Of a stretch of DNA of 64,000 nt, positions 49,701 through 60,790 are shown in pieces. How positions within the stretch are numbered: position 1 is the stretch's first letter; each line of letters opens with the position of its first letter. This stretch comes from Theocolax elegans (Eukaryota; Arthropoda; Insecta; Hymenoptera; Cerocephalidae): assembly GCA_026168455.1 (NCBI GenBank), contig CM047431.1:62020910-62084909 (forward strand), given 5' to 3'. Both the position numbers and the translations under genes were made by a program. The notes beneath the pieces were generated by a model, which was given only the letters and a program-made list of their open reading frames with translations, did not search any database and was not told the DNA's origin.

Positions 49701-52700
49701 TTTATAAAAAAAGTAAAAATGACCATTTTCTGAGTCAGTCGAGTTTCTTGTAGTAGAATCCCTTTCCGGGACTGAAAATTGAAGTTCTAGTTTTTGACGG
49801 TTGATGCAGTGTGAAATGTTAAGACAAAATTAAATTATTCTTCTTATAGTATTTTTTACTGTTATAAAAACTCATTTATTTTCCGTTACGATTATCACAT
49901 TTATTATTGTAAAACTGTTATTTGTTTTTTAGTATTGACGCGGTCTATTTTTATACTTTTGCTATAAATTTTATAAAAATAACCTTTTGGAAATTCTAAA
50001 GGGCCGTGAAATATTTGTTTTAACTATATGGTGACTATAAATTGCATAGTAAAGCTATTAAAATATTATATTTTTTTATACACGGAGTAAATGAACGCTA
50101 TAAAAGTTCTAGAGTCGATCCTTGTAAAAATTACAAGTGACGAACAGTAATTGCGTTGTGCAAAATAATAGACATGCAAATTTTACGGGTCAAACGCGGT
50201 AGAAATGACTACGCCGTATGGGCAATATTTGCTGTTCCGAAAATTATCCAATGTCTTTGAATATTAAGCTATTAAAAGTATATCTAACGCCACGTCGTAT
50301 ACGCTTTTAATTTAATAATAAAAAAGAATAAGAAATATGTGTAATTAATCATGACACATAAATTATGATGAAAACGTCGTCGAATTATGGAAAGAATCGA
50401 GAGATTAGAATTGAAAGGGTACCCGTGATCGCTTACGATATTCACATTTTATAACCTAATAATTCAATATTTATTTACTTTTAATTAAATTCTCTCGAAA
50501 TACATCAAGAATCATATTGTATACTATAATGTAATAATAAGAAAAAATACTCATCTAATAGTCTCTCTAACGCGATTAAATTATCGTTAGAATAGAAAGG
50601 GTTGATGTCAGGTGTTTGGATTATTTTGGTTACGTGACCATCATGTGTTTCGAAAGTAGTAATAATATGTGTATTCCGAACGCAATGTGCCTAAAAAAAA
50701 TTACATATACAGCGATGTAAAATTTCTAGTGGTTAACCACAGGAAATGTCTTAAACAGTTTGTTACTTTTATGGGTACTGTAAGTATATGTAATTTTTAA
50801 TAGGTTAATTTTATCCGTGTACGAATATAATCTTTTTGAAGAAGCACGAATAATTAATTTTAATGTGGAAATAATTAGTGCGACTTTGCAGGTAAAATTA
50901 CTGATTTTACAAAACGCATATACATTTGAAATAGTTACAAATAAACAGTAATTAGACCAAAGATTATTTGCCGCTAATTAGCTAATTAATTATTGATTCC
51001 CGAATAAATCGTATGTGTATAGTTCTACACGATAGTTTAGTGGATAAGACGATGTTAAACTTAAGTTTTCAAACTTGAGCTTTTATTTTGGATTAATTAT
51101 AATTAATAATATAATTCGTAGAATGATGAGTTAACTTTACACGAAAAATAGTAATTGTTGACAACAATTATGTACGTAATTTAAAAATTATTTTATACAA
51201 GCATTGAAGATTCGTTTCCTGAAAATTGACTATAAATTCTTGACGTTTTACTGCGAGTCGTAATGAAATTTAATCCGCTTTCAAACTTAATTAATTACAG
51301 TTACTTTGACGCTCGTCTATATGTTTTTTATTACATTCGTATTACCGGCTACTAATTAAAAATAGTTTTTTTACATAATTAAAAAAAAATTATTACAATT
51401 ATTACAGCTCCCGTACTACCAAATTTTAGTGTTTTTGGATCGCATTATTTTAGATTGTGAATAATTAATAATCTCTTATACAATGACTTGATATATTTTG
51501 TGGCCTATGGTCGCGTAACTTCCCGCGTTCAAGTGTTTGTTTTTTTTCATTAATTTCTTAAACATTTGTATGATATTGTAGGTTCAAATTTTGCAGACAG
51601 CTTTATTTATAATCATTTGAAATATGTTTGTTTTTTATTAAAATCTCTACATTTTTCATCAATCGCACACTAAACTCAATCAGGTTTATTTGCGAGTTTC
51701 CATAATGAGCCCATGCATAAGAGGCCTAATATTAACTTCTTCATATAACTTATATGTACTTCATATTTATTACATAACTACTTCATCTTATAGCTTCAAA
51801 ATTTATTCGGTAAAAAACGGTGAAGGAATTTATGGACGTTTGTCACACTTTTATAAATGATATATTTCAATTTCATAAATTTCTCTACATTTTGCGAAAC
51901 ACCTGAGCCTCCATAAGTGATTTACAAATACTGCTGAAATTACAAAAAAAAATTTTAGTATGCAATATATTTTTTTTAATTTTAACCCTCAAGAAATCCT
52001 TAACCTTGATGAGGTTTATAATGATTTACTTCGTAAAGAACGTCATGCTTATATAATTTGATGGTCACGAAATCTCGATAACTGATTATTATATATGTGT
52101 GTAAACATTCAGATGTTAACTTAATAAATTACCTTAAAGCACTAAATTTTAACATTTCATTCAGAAATTGAAGAAATTTAAAGATTACAAAATTTAAATT
52201 AGTATGTCGATCCTATATTATGTAATATTTTACTCAAATATAGTATTAGGCATAGAAAATTTGAGATGGTATCAATTAAAAATATAAAAAGTTATCTTCT
52301 TTACTTTTCTTTAAATTTTTTAAAAATATTTTCTTCCAAAAATACTACAAAGTTATTATATTGAACACAGTTAGCAATTATCAGCGGTTTCTATGTATAA
52401 TAAGAAAATTCTATTCAATCAGATTGAATTTTTCGCAACTGACATAAAAAACTTTTGATAGTATCAAATAAAAATATAAAAAAATTATCTTTTCTTTCTT
52501 TGGATTTTCTAAAAACATTTTCTTCCATAAATATGGTTAGTTCCACGTTAGACTGCTTTATAAGTAAACAAAATTTTAATAATAAATACAATTTAAATAT
52601 TATAATTTTTTTCTCAAAAACTAATCCATGAAAGATTTTGAAATTTGTATAGCATAATGCTATTATTATGTATAACTATTTCCTTTTTTCAACATATTTG

Positions 52701-55700
52701 ATGAATTATGAGACGTGTCAAAGCATACTTATAACATGTTTTTAACGAGTCGAAAAATTTTACTATTACAAAGCTTCCTCTATGAGGAACCAAAAAAGTG
52801 CTAAACTCTAATAGGAAAAAACTTAAATATTTAAAACCACTGTAATGTGGGATATTTTAATATTGATTTACTACAAAAACAATCTACAATCGTTATCGAA
52901 TATCTTAACCACTGTTTAGAATCAAAATATGTACTATATATATACAGGTATATAACTAGACATATATAGTACGTATATGTATTCTAGACATATATGTATA
53001 GGTATATAACACTATCGATTATAATACTGGAAGTTGAATGTTAAATCATATAGAATTTTACGGATTATTTAAAAATAAGTTGATTAAAACTAACATAAAT
53101 TATAAAATTCTAGATCAATAATGTGAAAAAGTGGACTGAGAACATTTTTGTAAAATACTTGATTCTAATGTAGCATAAAATAAATCTTTTAAATGGTTAT
53201 ACAAACAGTACGCAGAGAAAACGAAGAAATCGAATGGGGGTGGGGTCCGATCGTGGCCTCGTTAATAATATGTGCGATATTTATAATTTTTAAAATTAGA
53301 ATTTTTTTTTTTGTTATTTCGAATTAAGAAAATAGAATAAAATCATCAGTTATTTTGGATTAGGTGCAATATTTCAAATACCAAATAGTACATAAATAAT
53401 TGTCTACATTACTGCCTGTTATCAAGGTGTTAATAAACAAATATTATAAAAGTTATTTGTCTACACTTTAATGTTTGAGTTTTCGGAAGAAATATATACA
53501 AATTGAAGAATGCATTACTTTCGAAAAAATGATCTTTCTATCTCTCTTGGTTCTAAATAATAAAAATGCATTTCTAATTTTTGAAATTCGATACAATGCA
53601 CACATTTTGAATGAACCTTCGACAAACCGGACCTCACCCTACTAACAAGGGGAGTATTTGATCTACGGAAAACGGATATTTACCAAAACTCTACGATATG
53701 ATTTCTACTAGGCTTTTTTCATATTATTATTGCAGAAATCATTTCCTAGACTTTGGTACTCCCCTTGTAAGACCTTAAACAAAATCATGGTACAAGCCAA
53801 AAATACTTATAAAAAAATTTGAGAAAATAACTAACAATAGTAAAATATGTGGCAATCCGTTAATAATGAAATAAATAATGATTCTAAGAGCACTAATGTT
53901 AATTTTTTCAAAAATGATAACGCTTTTGCAAGTGATAGTCAATACTTTTAACCTATTTTTCAAAGACGTAGACACAAAATTCGTTAAAAATCAATAAAAT
54001 GAAATATCAATCTCAACTTACTCATTGAATTAAGTCAATTAAAACACGTAAGAAGTCAATATTTATTCTTATAATATTTAATATTTTTATTAAATAAAAC
54101 CGAAATAATACATATTATTTGTGATATGAAAAGTACTTCGAGAGGTCCAGACGGAATTAGTTCCAAAGCTCTCAAGTATAAACTAATTCAATTTTTTATT
54201 GATTAAAAATTATATTTAATAACCAATTTCGGTTTATAAAAAATAGAGGAACTGTGAATGTCTTAAATCTTATTGTTAGACTTATTCAAAGTATTTGATG
54301 CTGTAAATCATAGTGTACTACTTAAAAACTTGAAATTTATGGATAAAATACGGATTAATATTAAACATAGACATTTTCTACTGGCAATGAGTATTCCTTT
54401 GGGTACAATTTGATCCCACTATATTCATAGTTTATATACATGATCTAGAGTTATCGATTTAAGATTATTGAATATCGTCGTATGTTGACAATAGACTCCT
54501 GTAATAATTATTCAATTTGATAATAAAAAGGAAAACTTCAATTTCTTTTAATTTTATGCTAATATACATAATAAATTGATGGAATTAAATTGAAAAATAA
54601 AATGAAAACAAAAGTAAATTTAAAATTGTAAATGAAAAATTGCAGGTGTACGTAGCAGTCTTTCAGCCATTACGGGTATCTCGACACCAGTTCAAGAAAG
54701 TCCTCAGTTGTATGAAATTAATCAGGCAGCTAAAGTATCAAGAAGTTTATGCCCAAGAAAAAGTTACCAAAGTTGATTCGCTTTCGCTGGTACTTTCAGG
54801 AAAGTAAGTACTACCGTGACGAGCTGTGTAACTTCAATTTTTTATTCGATTATTATGTATTTAATTTGCATCCCTATATCGTTATCAGATTGGTGGTATC
54901 GCAAAATGGAAAAGCTCTGCATATAGTGTTCCCGCATCAATTTTTAGACTCACCAGAATGGTTTGGTGTATCCACCGATGAATTTTTTCAGGTAATGTGA
55001 TTACGGATTTCATGTACCCTATGTATATTTCTTTAGTTGTATATATATGTTAAGAAATATTACGAATAAAACATGGTACGTTACAGGTGTCGATTACCGC
55101 AATGGAAGAATCAAGGGTATTACTTTGGCATCGTGATAAGTTAAAATTGAGCATCATAAGCGACCAGTTTCTCCAAGCAGTTTTCGACCATATCCTCGGT
55201 AGAGATGTAGTTAAAAAGCTTGTACAGGTAACTGGTATTAATGTATTTTATTTTACGTTTAAGGACGATGAAGTGCACGTGACTTATTGTACACAAAATT
55301 ATCTCAGATATTTATTTTTTATGCGTGACGGCAAAGTATATTTTTATGATGTTCTTGGACCAAATATCCACTTCGTAAACTCTTCAAGAATATGTAAGGT
55401 GCTTTGAAAAAACGATTCAAGTGTGATGTGATTTTTCGATAACTATACGCTTTGTCAATAACATTTTCACGTTAAATTATAAAATTGCTCCTTTTCATTT
55501 ATAAGGATAATTAATATTATCCTTCTGGCGTATGAACCTTATTTTGAATCACTAACATTTTATTACCAATGTCATGTTTAACACTTTTAATCATTAATTA
55601 ATAAAACTTCTTTGATCGAATACTCAATGAAGTATTAATTTTAAAAGCACTCAAGAAATATATCATTGTATGAAAATAATTTTCTCAACGCAATTATTAA

Positions 55701-57621
55701 AAATATAATTAAATATTTTATATTATGTTATTAAATATAATTAAAGATTAATTATTATAAACGGAAATATATAATTTGCTGGATTAACCAATATCATTTA
55801 ATTAAATGTAATGCACGATAATATTGGAAATTTAATAAAAAATACTTGGTATAAGGAACAAACGAATGTTGGTTGGACATTAATTGTATAAATCAATACT
55901 TATATGTAATTTAAAGTTTATCAATTTAATTTCATTTAATTTTATTTATATTTTATTTTATTTTATGACCGGGTAACTTATACCTCGACTAATTCCACGC
56001 GCCAAAATTTAATGCGAATTTAAAATTTATATAAATTTAATTGTGAATGTACAACTTAAACTAATTACAAATTATATATTTTTTATTATGGTATTAATAG
56101 TGTTTATTTTCATTATATAATATATTTAATTAGCTAACTTCAAAATCTCAAATAATTTTTCACGTTATTGTTTTGGAACAAGCAATTGGATCAGTTTTTA
56201 CACGGAGAAAATAATTGTAGTAAAAAGTACTTTGTGAATAAATAATTACGAGTCAGACTGAAAAAAAATATTATAAAAATTATCACATAAGAATAAATAA
56301 TTTTTGTTAATACAGACAAAAGATACAATTATTACAATAAAAAGTTAATAAATAATATTTGTATTTTAATCAATAAAGAGAGGTTAGTGTATAATATACC
56401 AAAAAACATTTGTAAAATAAATAAATTACCAAAAAATTAATAAAATACTCCGTTTTTCTTCGTGTAATAATATTACATTATTTGATATAATTTTAAAGAT
56501 ATTAAAAATTTTGCATGAAAACAGAGTGTAATTCCTAATGTAGTTGCCTATCGAAATATGCAAGTAAAAACAACATAATTAATTCACATCTCGTGGCCTA
56601 GGTGAGCGAGACAATGGCAGCAAGCAATCATCAACAGCAGAACGGCCAAGTGGTCGGGTTTGGTGGTCTTGGAAATCCAGATACCGAGCTCGATGGAAAA
56701 ATGTTTGTGGTAAAAAAGACGGGTGATAGCCAAGGTATTACTGCGCTCATAAGCCGCCAACTACAAGGTAATTTCCGTCCTGGCAATATCTATTGCCGAT
56801 GCATGTATTACTACGCGCATGACGTGCTGCATGATATTACCCTTGCTGTAAAAAGTATGTCCTGTTATAGATGTTTTGAGCCGATGTGCGCGCCTGCGGA
56901 CGAAACTATTTTTTCTCTTCGCCTCAATTGTCCGTTCATAAGTGTTTATCTGAAAAGCTACAAAGATATTGGGAAACAATATTACAATTATTTTCAGTTA
57001 ATCTAACAGTTTACGAATTTTCCGATTTTTCATAATATTTCTTTCAATTCACTCTACAAGCAGCAAGAAAGTTGAAACATTTAAATTACACGATTATTAT
57101 GACGATAAACAGCACAATACATCATTAAATAAAAGAAAAATAAACTACTAATTCGGGAAAAATCGTTTCGTCCGAATCTGTCGACTGAAAATTGTCGCCA
57201 ATGGAAGAGAAAAAATGAATACTCTTCAAGTAAAGTAAATGCACGTAAAGTAAAAACCCTCAAAAAAAAAAATAAAAAAAAATATAATACTCGGTGTCAC
57301 GCACGCAGCACGGCCTTTATTACCATTTATTATTTTATCGTGTTTCGAGTATGATGTATATGTTTACTTAGTCTGTCATTAATATAATTTTCGCACCTGT
57401 TTTTTCGTTTGTTTTTTGTTCTTTGTTTGCTCTTCCTGTTCCTTCGTCTGCCGGGGTGTTAAAAATAAACAGAGGAGCGAGTCCCGTTGCTGTATTCGAG
57501 CACCGACGTCCTGAGCAACGTCCTGCATCAGTCTCCTGACCTACAATCGCCTACTAGTCGTGCGTCCCATCTACTCCCCCTGTATCCGCCCGTAGGTAAC
57601 AACGTCCGTTCCTTCCGGTAA
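37771..57621 (+). CDS. bves: Popeye domain-containing protein (bves/POPDC homologue)
   Basis: Seven coding exons: 37771-37993, 48441-48802, 54646-54803, 54889-54991, 55087-55227, 56602-56767 and 57473-57621. All have GT-AG borders and every phase matches, giving 433 codons. Residues 1-74 hold a hydrophobic stretch (about 17-30) and an N-glycosylation site (NLT). Three membrane segments follow (about 112-128, 136-157, 161-182; H-x-x-F-Q-L-A-N start, L-R-P-V end). The cytosolic Popeye domain has the cAMP-pocket motifs DSPE (268-271) and FQVSIT (281-286). Popeye proteins bind cAMP and act in membrane trafficking and muscle/heart physiology. The C-terminal tail (about 330-433) is Gln/Ser/Pro-rich and variable in the family. 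Introns of 10.4 and 5.8 kb host a tRNA gene and transposon relics. The start is the first Met of the exon; exact N-terminus less certain. Confidence 0.93.
38159..38438. mobile_element. TIR element in bves intron (ACACCGAGAGAAA family)
   Basis: The ends ACACCGAGAGAAA and TTTTTCTCAGTGT are imperfect inverted repeats flanked by TA. The interior has repeated tatagtaa(a/t) words and no ORF. Similar ends occur at 56199-56467 and 58157-58373. Confidence 0.65.
38439..39821 (+). other. bves intron, no gene seen
   Basis: AT-rich intronic DNA; short open frames only. Confidence 0.4.
39822..39832 (-). terminator. Pol III terminator of the tRNA gene
   Basis: An oligo-A run on plus (oligo-T on minus) just 3' of the tRNA. 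Confidence 0.7.
39836..39927 (-). tRNA. tRNA-Ile (anticodon UAU) with an intron
   Basis: The minus strand folds as a full cloverleaf. The acceptor stem is GCTCCAG/CTGGAGC with discriminator A, the D-arm is GCGC/GCGC, and the anticodon stem is CGGTA/TGCCG. The loop is CTTATAA with anticodon TAT, and the T-arm is GTGAG/CTCAC with TTCGAGC. About 18 nt are inserted after position 37, the canonical tRNA intron site, and animal tRNA-Ile(UAU) genes typically carry introns. The mature length is about 74 nt. It reads AUA codons. It lies antisense within the first long intron of bves and is followed by an oligo-T terminator. Confidence 0.95.
41690..41825. repeat. Short inverted repeat in bves intron
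   Basis: GGTAAACCTGGGAC near 41702 pairs with GTCCCAGGTTTGCC near 41806, flanking a short AT-rich centre. Possibly a small MITE related by its gttaccga/ggtaac words to the element at 48944. Confidence 0.45.
44315..44725. mobile_element. Degenerate fold-back/MITE in bves intron
   Basis: tgttgaacag, gactagtc and aactgggcagtg near 44320-44372 recur inverted as cactgcccagtt, gactagtc and ctgttcagca near 44658-44700. Imperfect arms, no ORF. Confidence 0.5.
46850..48265. mobile_element. Diverged, interrupted copy 2 of the GGGGAGACTGGGG element
   Basis: 46850-47020 matches the left half of the 31578-32262 element (the region after its left TIR). 47870-48260 matches its right half, including accccaaaatagaaaaaa and the aaagaaaccgtcctat stretch. 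The terminal repeats are eroded. About 0.8 kb of other AT-rich sequence, ending in a ctctcagtgta motif at 47815-47822, is inserted between the halves. Confidence 0.7.
48944..49344. mobile_element. 0.4-kb TIR element just after bves exon 2
   Basis: The ends GGTATACCCCGGTAGGTTAC and GTAACCTACCGGGTATGCC are inverted. Complementarity continues inward through the gcactagataattaaataataag and ttatttaattatctagtgc stretches, giving arms of more than 100 bp. It lies about 140 bp past the exon donor. No ORF. Confidence 0.8.
49345..53640 (+). other. bves intron, no gene seen
   Basis: AT-rich intronic DNA. A cacggagtaaa end at about 50087 and a ttttatccgtgta end at about 50818 may be the ends of one degenerate TIR element. 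A tatata/tctaga palindromic cluster lies at 52935-53010. Confidence 0.4.
53641..53773. mobile_element. Small TIR element (about 130 bp)
   Basis: CTAACAAGGGGAGTA pairs with TACTCCCCTTGTAAG at the two ends. Too short to encode anything; MITE-like. Confidence 0.5.
54130..54530 (+). pseudogene. Non-LTR reverse-transcriptase relic in bves intron
   Basis: Plus-strand translation shows pieces of a non-LTR (Jockey/CR1-type) RT in order: T-S-R-G-P-D-G-I-S near 54135, LDLFKVFDAVNHSVLLKNL near 54280, and a degraded P-L-G-T-I...D-P-T-I-F-I-V-Y-I-H-D-L near 54390-54450. Frames shift between pieces and the YADD-type catalytic motif is not intact. It is an old dead fragment in the intron immediately before bves exon 3. 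Confidence 0.75.
55410..56198 (+). other. bves intron, no gene seen
   Basis: AT-rich intron sequence between coding exons 5 and 6. Confidence 0.4.
56199..56467. mobile_element. TIR element, ACACGGAGAAAA family
   Basis: The left end ACACGGAGAAAATAA is mirrored by CTCCGTTTTTCTTCGTGT on the right. No ORF. Located in the bves intron ahead of exon 6. Confidence 0.55.
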
Positions 57622-57689
57622 CACGTATACCAAAATCAGCCAATCAGTACTACTTGCCTTTTGTAGTATGCAATAATGATAATAATAGC

Positions 57690-57695
57690 AATAAA
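57690..57695 (+). terminator. Candidate polyadenylation signal of bves
   Basis: AATAAA about 70 bp downstream of the bves stop codon; other A/T-rich candidates cannot be excluded. Confidence 0.35.
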
Positions 57696-57699
57696 TATT

Positions 57700-58156
57700 G
57701 AGTACCGATGGAGAAAGACGTACATATTCCCGATTATAAGAAGAAAAATACACCAAATGTCGTTGTTAATTTGACTATTTACTCTTGGGTGGTGTGATAG
57801 TCGGTATTCTCCAGGTGAGTACAAGTATTGGATGATAACCGCGCAATCCGGTGTTATGAGTCAGCGTCCATGCTTAGTCTTATTGAATAAGGAACATCTT
57901 TTTTCTTTTAATTTTCATTTGTAATGGAAGGGCATTGTACGAGTCGTTTAGTCAATTTATTCATTAATTTCACTTAGTCGATGCATTAGCTTATTACTAG
58001 ATAGTAATAGATAAAGATTTTCATTATTTATATTGGGTCAATTGAAATAATTCACTCACTGTATACACTCGTTCGTAGAAAATTAATTAGACATACTAAG
58101 ATACATAGCGTGCAGTTTAGCTTTCGGATATATATTATTTCAATAAATATTAGTTA
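57700..58156. other. 3' flank of bves, no gene seen
   Basis: AT-rich sequence; probable 3' UTR then intergenic DNA before the TIR element and LTR. Confidence 0.35.
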
Positions 58157-58373
58157 TCACGGAGAGAAAAAAATAGCAATGATTACTATACATGACTAGT
58201 AAATCAGGAATGATGAAACAATTGTTCACTTACAACTTGTAATACTGAATACTAAAATATCAAATAATGAATACTTCTTTTTCTTTGTTTTTGCATCATG
58301 GTTCCCAATTGACATGTATATTAATCAGTACCAAGCAGGATAGTAATCATTGATGTTTTTTTCTCTCCGTACG
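58157..58373. mobile_element. TIR element, CACGGAGAG family
   Basis: CACGGAGAGAAAAAAA followed by caatgattactat at the left is mirrored by atagtaatcattg and ttttttctctccgt at the right, arms about 30 bp. Non-coding MITE. Confidence 0.75.
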
Positions 58374-58522
58374 TATATGTATTAAATAGTGTTTCACCCA
58401 AATTATTCTCCATAAGACTATTCAACGTTTTTTTTCTTTGTATATCAGCTTAAATGTAAATGTTTCTGTATTTTGTTGGCTTCATATGCTCAAATAATTT
58501 TGTTTTTAGTCAGGAAGGGTAG

Positions 58523-58735
58523 TGTAAAAAGTAAGTACAACGTTGCTTGATTCCAATAGACACTCTTTATTAAAAATTCGACTAACCGATCTACACGGTG
58601 CCGTGTCTCTCTCTCAACTGTACTAATGCATTAGCGAGCATCCGACGCAATTCAAAGCGCTACTCGCGGGCGTCTATGGAATTATAAAGTGTGAAATATT
58701 GGCGGGTATTTGAAATAATATAAGTATTTCTCACA
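58523..58735 (-). mobile_element. Putative LTR of the BEL/Pao element
   Basis: The sequence runs TGT...ACA on either strand (TGTAAAAAGT on plus, TTTCTCACA at the other edge). It lies just downstream of the pol stop, with a purine-rich tract (58736-58752, AAGGTGGGAGGA on minus) immediately inside, as expected for a 3' LTR and polypurine tract. An AATAAA lies inside it on minus near 58567. No second LTR is in the window, so the 213-bp length is provisional. Confidence 0.55.
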
Positions 58736-58852
58736 TCCTCCCACCTTGAGTCTCTGACTCAACACTCGCCAAATAAAACATTAGTTAAATATCGCAACAT
58801 GAATGTATATATGACAAATGTAAGAAAACGCAAGTACAATTAAATCTACACC

Positions 58853-60790
58853 TTACCGATAAAATTTGGGTTTTTTGATTATGCGTCCTCGTTTAGTTTT
58901 GACTACGCTTTCGTTAGAAGAAATTTCATTCGACTCGTAGAGCTTTTGCTGCTCTGTTGTATCGACACTTGATGACGATGTGTTTGTTGATCGCTCATAC
59001 AAGTTTTTAAAATTTTCGGAGTTTTCGCTAGCAATTTCTAATGGATACAATCGTTGTATCGGTCGCTTCAGCTGACCGTCTTTTGTTTTTAAAACCGCGA
59101 CACGAGCGATGCCGTCTCGTCCTGGAAGAAGTTTTTCGATTCGCGCTAAAAGCCAATCAATACGCTTACGATTGTCGTCTCCGACAAGAACTACATCTCC
59201 CACTTCAAGTTTCCGCGATTCTTTTACATTACCTTTTATAATAAGTTGGCTGAGATACTCTTTTCTGAATCTGTTTCGCAAATGTTCCATAACTTCCTGT
59301 CTGTATTTAAATCTTGAATTTAAATCTATTTTTGCGAGTATGTCGATATCCGGATTTTCTGCCCCTTTTATATCGCGTAAAAACATGGCAGGAGTGAGTA
59401 CTTTTAAATCGCGTGACTCTTCGGAAATATATGTCAAAGGGCGTGAATTCAGTGTCGATTCGCAATCACACAAAACCGTACTCAGCTCTTCGTAAGTGAG
59501 ACACGCTTTCCCGAGGACTTTACGAAGTATACTTTTAAGCATCCCGATTAACCGCTCCCACCATCCTCCCCACCATGGCGCACTGGGTGGGTTAAACCGC
59601 CAATCAATTCGATTTGCGGTGCTGTACCTAAAGATTACGTCCCAATTTAATTTTGCAAAAGCATTGTCGGCGCCAACAAAATTTGACCCATTATCGCTAA
59701 ATATTATGCTGGGTCTGCCACGCCGTGCAATAAAACGGCGTAAACAATTTAAGAATTCTCCAGATGACATCGAGGTTACAAGTTCTAAATGCACCGCTCG
59801 GTAAACAGCGCAAGTAAACAAACATATCCAAGCCTTCTGCTGTCCCCGTAAAAATACCGGGCCTGCGAAATCTACTCCAGTAACATCAAATACTGCCGCA
59901 TCGTTAACACGTTGTACCGGCAAAGGGCCTGGATTTGCTTGTATCGGTTTAACATTGTGTTTTTTGCATATAATACACTTAGAAATAACAGAACGAACGC
60001 TTTTTCTCATTGAGAAAATCCAAAATTTTTCTCGCAAGTGACACATTACAGTTTGTGTACCTGCGTGACACATATTTTCATGGGTATCGCGGATCAATAA
60101 CTCGACAACTTTGTGCTTACGATCTAATACAATCGGGCATAAAAAGGGAAAACTGTCCTTACGCTCAAAAATTTTTGTTTTTAAACGCAATAGCCCATCC
60201 GTATGCGTAAATGTTTGTAAATTCGACAATTTCGGATCTTTAGATAAAAACATTTCCTTTTGTAATTTTTTTAAAAGCTTTAACTCTGTTTCGTGAATTT
60301 CTCGGTAGGTTATTTTGTTTCCTTTATTAGTTTCTTTCTTAGTTATAAAATTTTTAAACCTTAACATAATACAGAAAAATCTGATAATCTTGTTATAAGA
60401 AGAAAACTTATCCCAAATCTTAAAATTCGATTGCTCATCTGCATTAAACATTGAAATTTGTGCTGACTTCTTCAATTCGCTTTTTACTTCATTTTCATCT
60501 ATTATTCCTAATAAGCTAGGCCAGGTATTGCTCGCATCACAAAGCCATTCCGGTCCCTCCCACCAGCGCGAATCGAATAACTGTTTTGCTTGACTACCTC
60601 GAGAAGGTAAGTCTGCTGGGTTTAGTTCGCCTGGTACGTATCGCCATGTATCGGAAGATGTTAGGTTTCTTATCTCGCGAACGCGATTCCACACAAACGT
60701 ACCCCACTGCAAGTCGCGGCTTAGCCAGGAGAGAACCGTCGTCGAGTCTGACCATAAAAATGTAGGAACATTCTCGTAATTAAGTCTAAA
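58853..60790 (-). mobile_element. BEL/Pao retrotransposon pol: RNase H tail, integrase, C-terminal DUF5641-like domain
   Basis: A continuous minus-strand frame; the longest Met-initiated part is 619 codons from 60712. It opens with the RNase H end (FLWSDSTTVLSW, then N-P-A-D-L-P-S-R-G), followed by the integrase zinc finger (H211, H216, C246, C249). The DDE core is D281, D340 (F-S-D-N-G-S-N-F) and E386 (W-W-E-R-L-I-G). A basic C-terminal domain (V-G-D-V-V-L-V through K-R-P-I-Q-R-L-Y-P-L) is typical of BEL/Pao. Integrase inserts the cDNA into host DNA. The catalytic triad is intact, but gag, protease and the RT palm are absent in this window, so it cannot be autonomous as seen. Part of it (59137-60493) is repeated at 62644-64000. 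Confidence 0.92.

Noticed and set aside
59041..60296. Plus-strand frames opposite BEL integrase (and again at 62.3-63.8 kb)
   Set aside because: Antisense shadows of the integrase frame.
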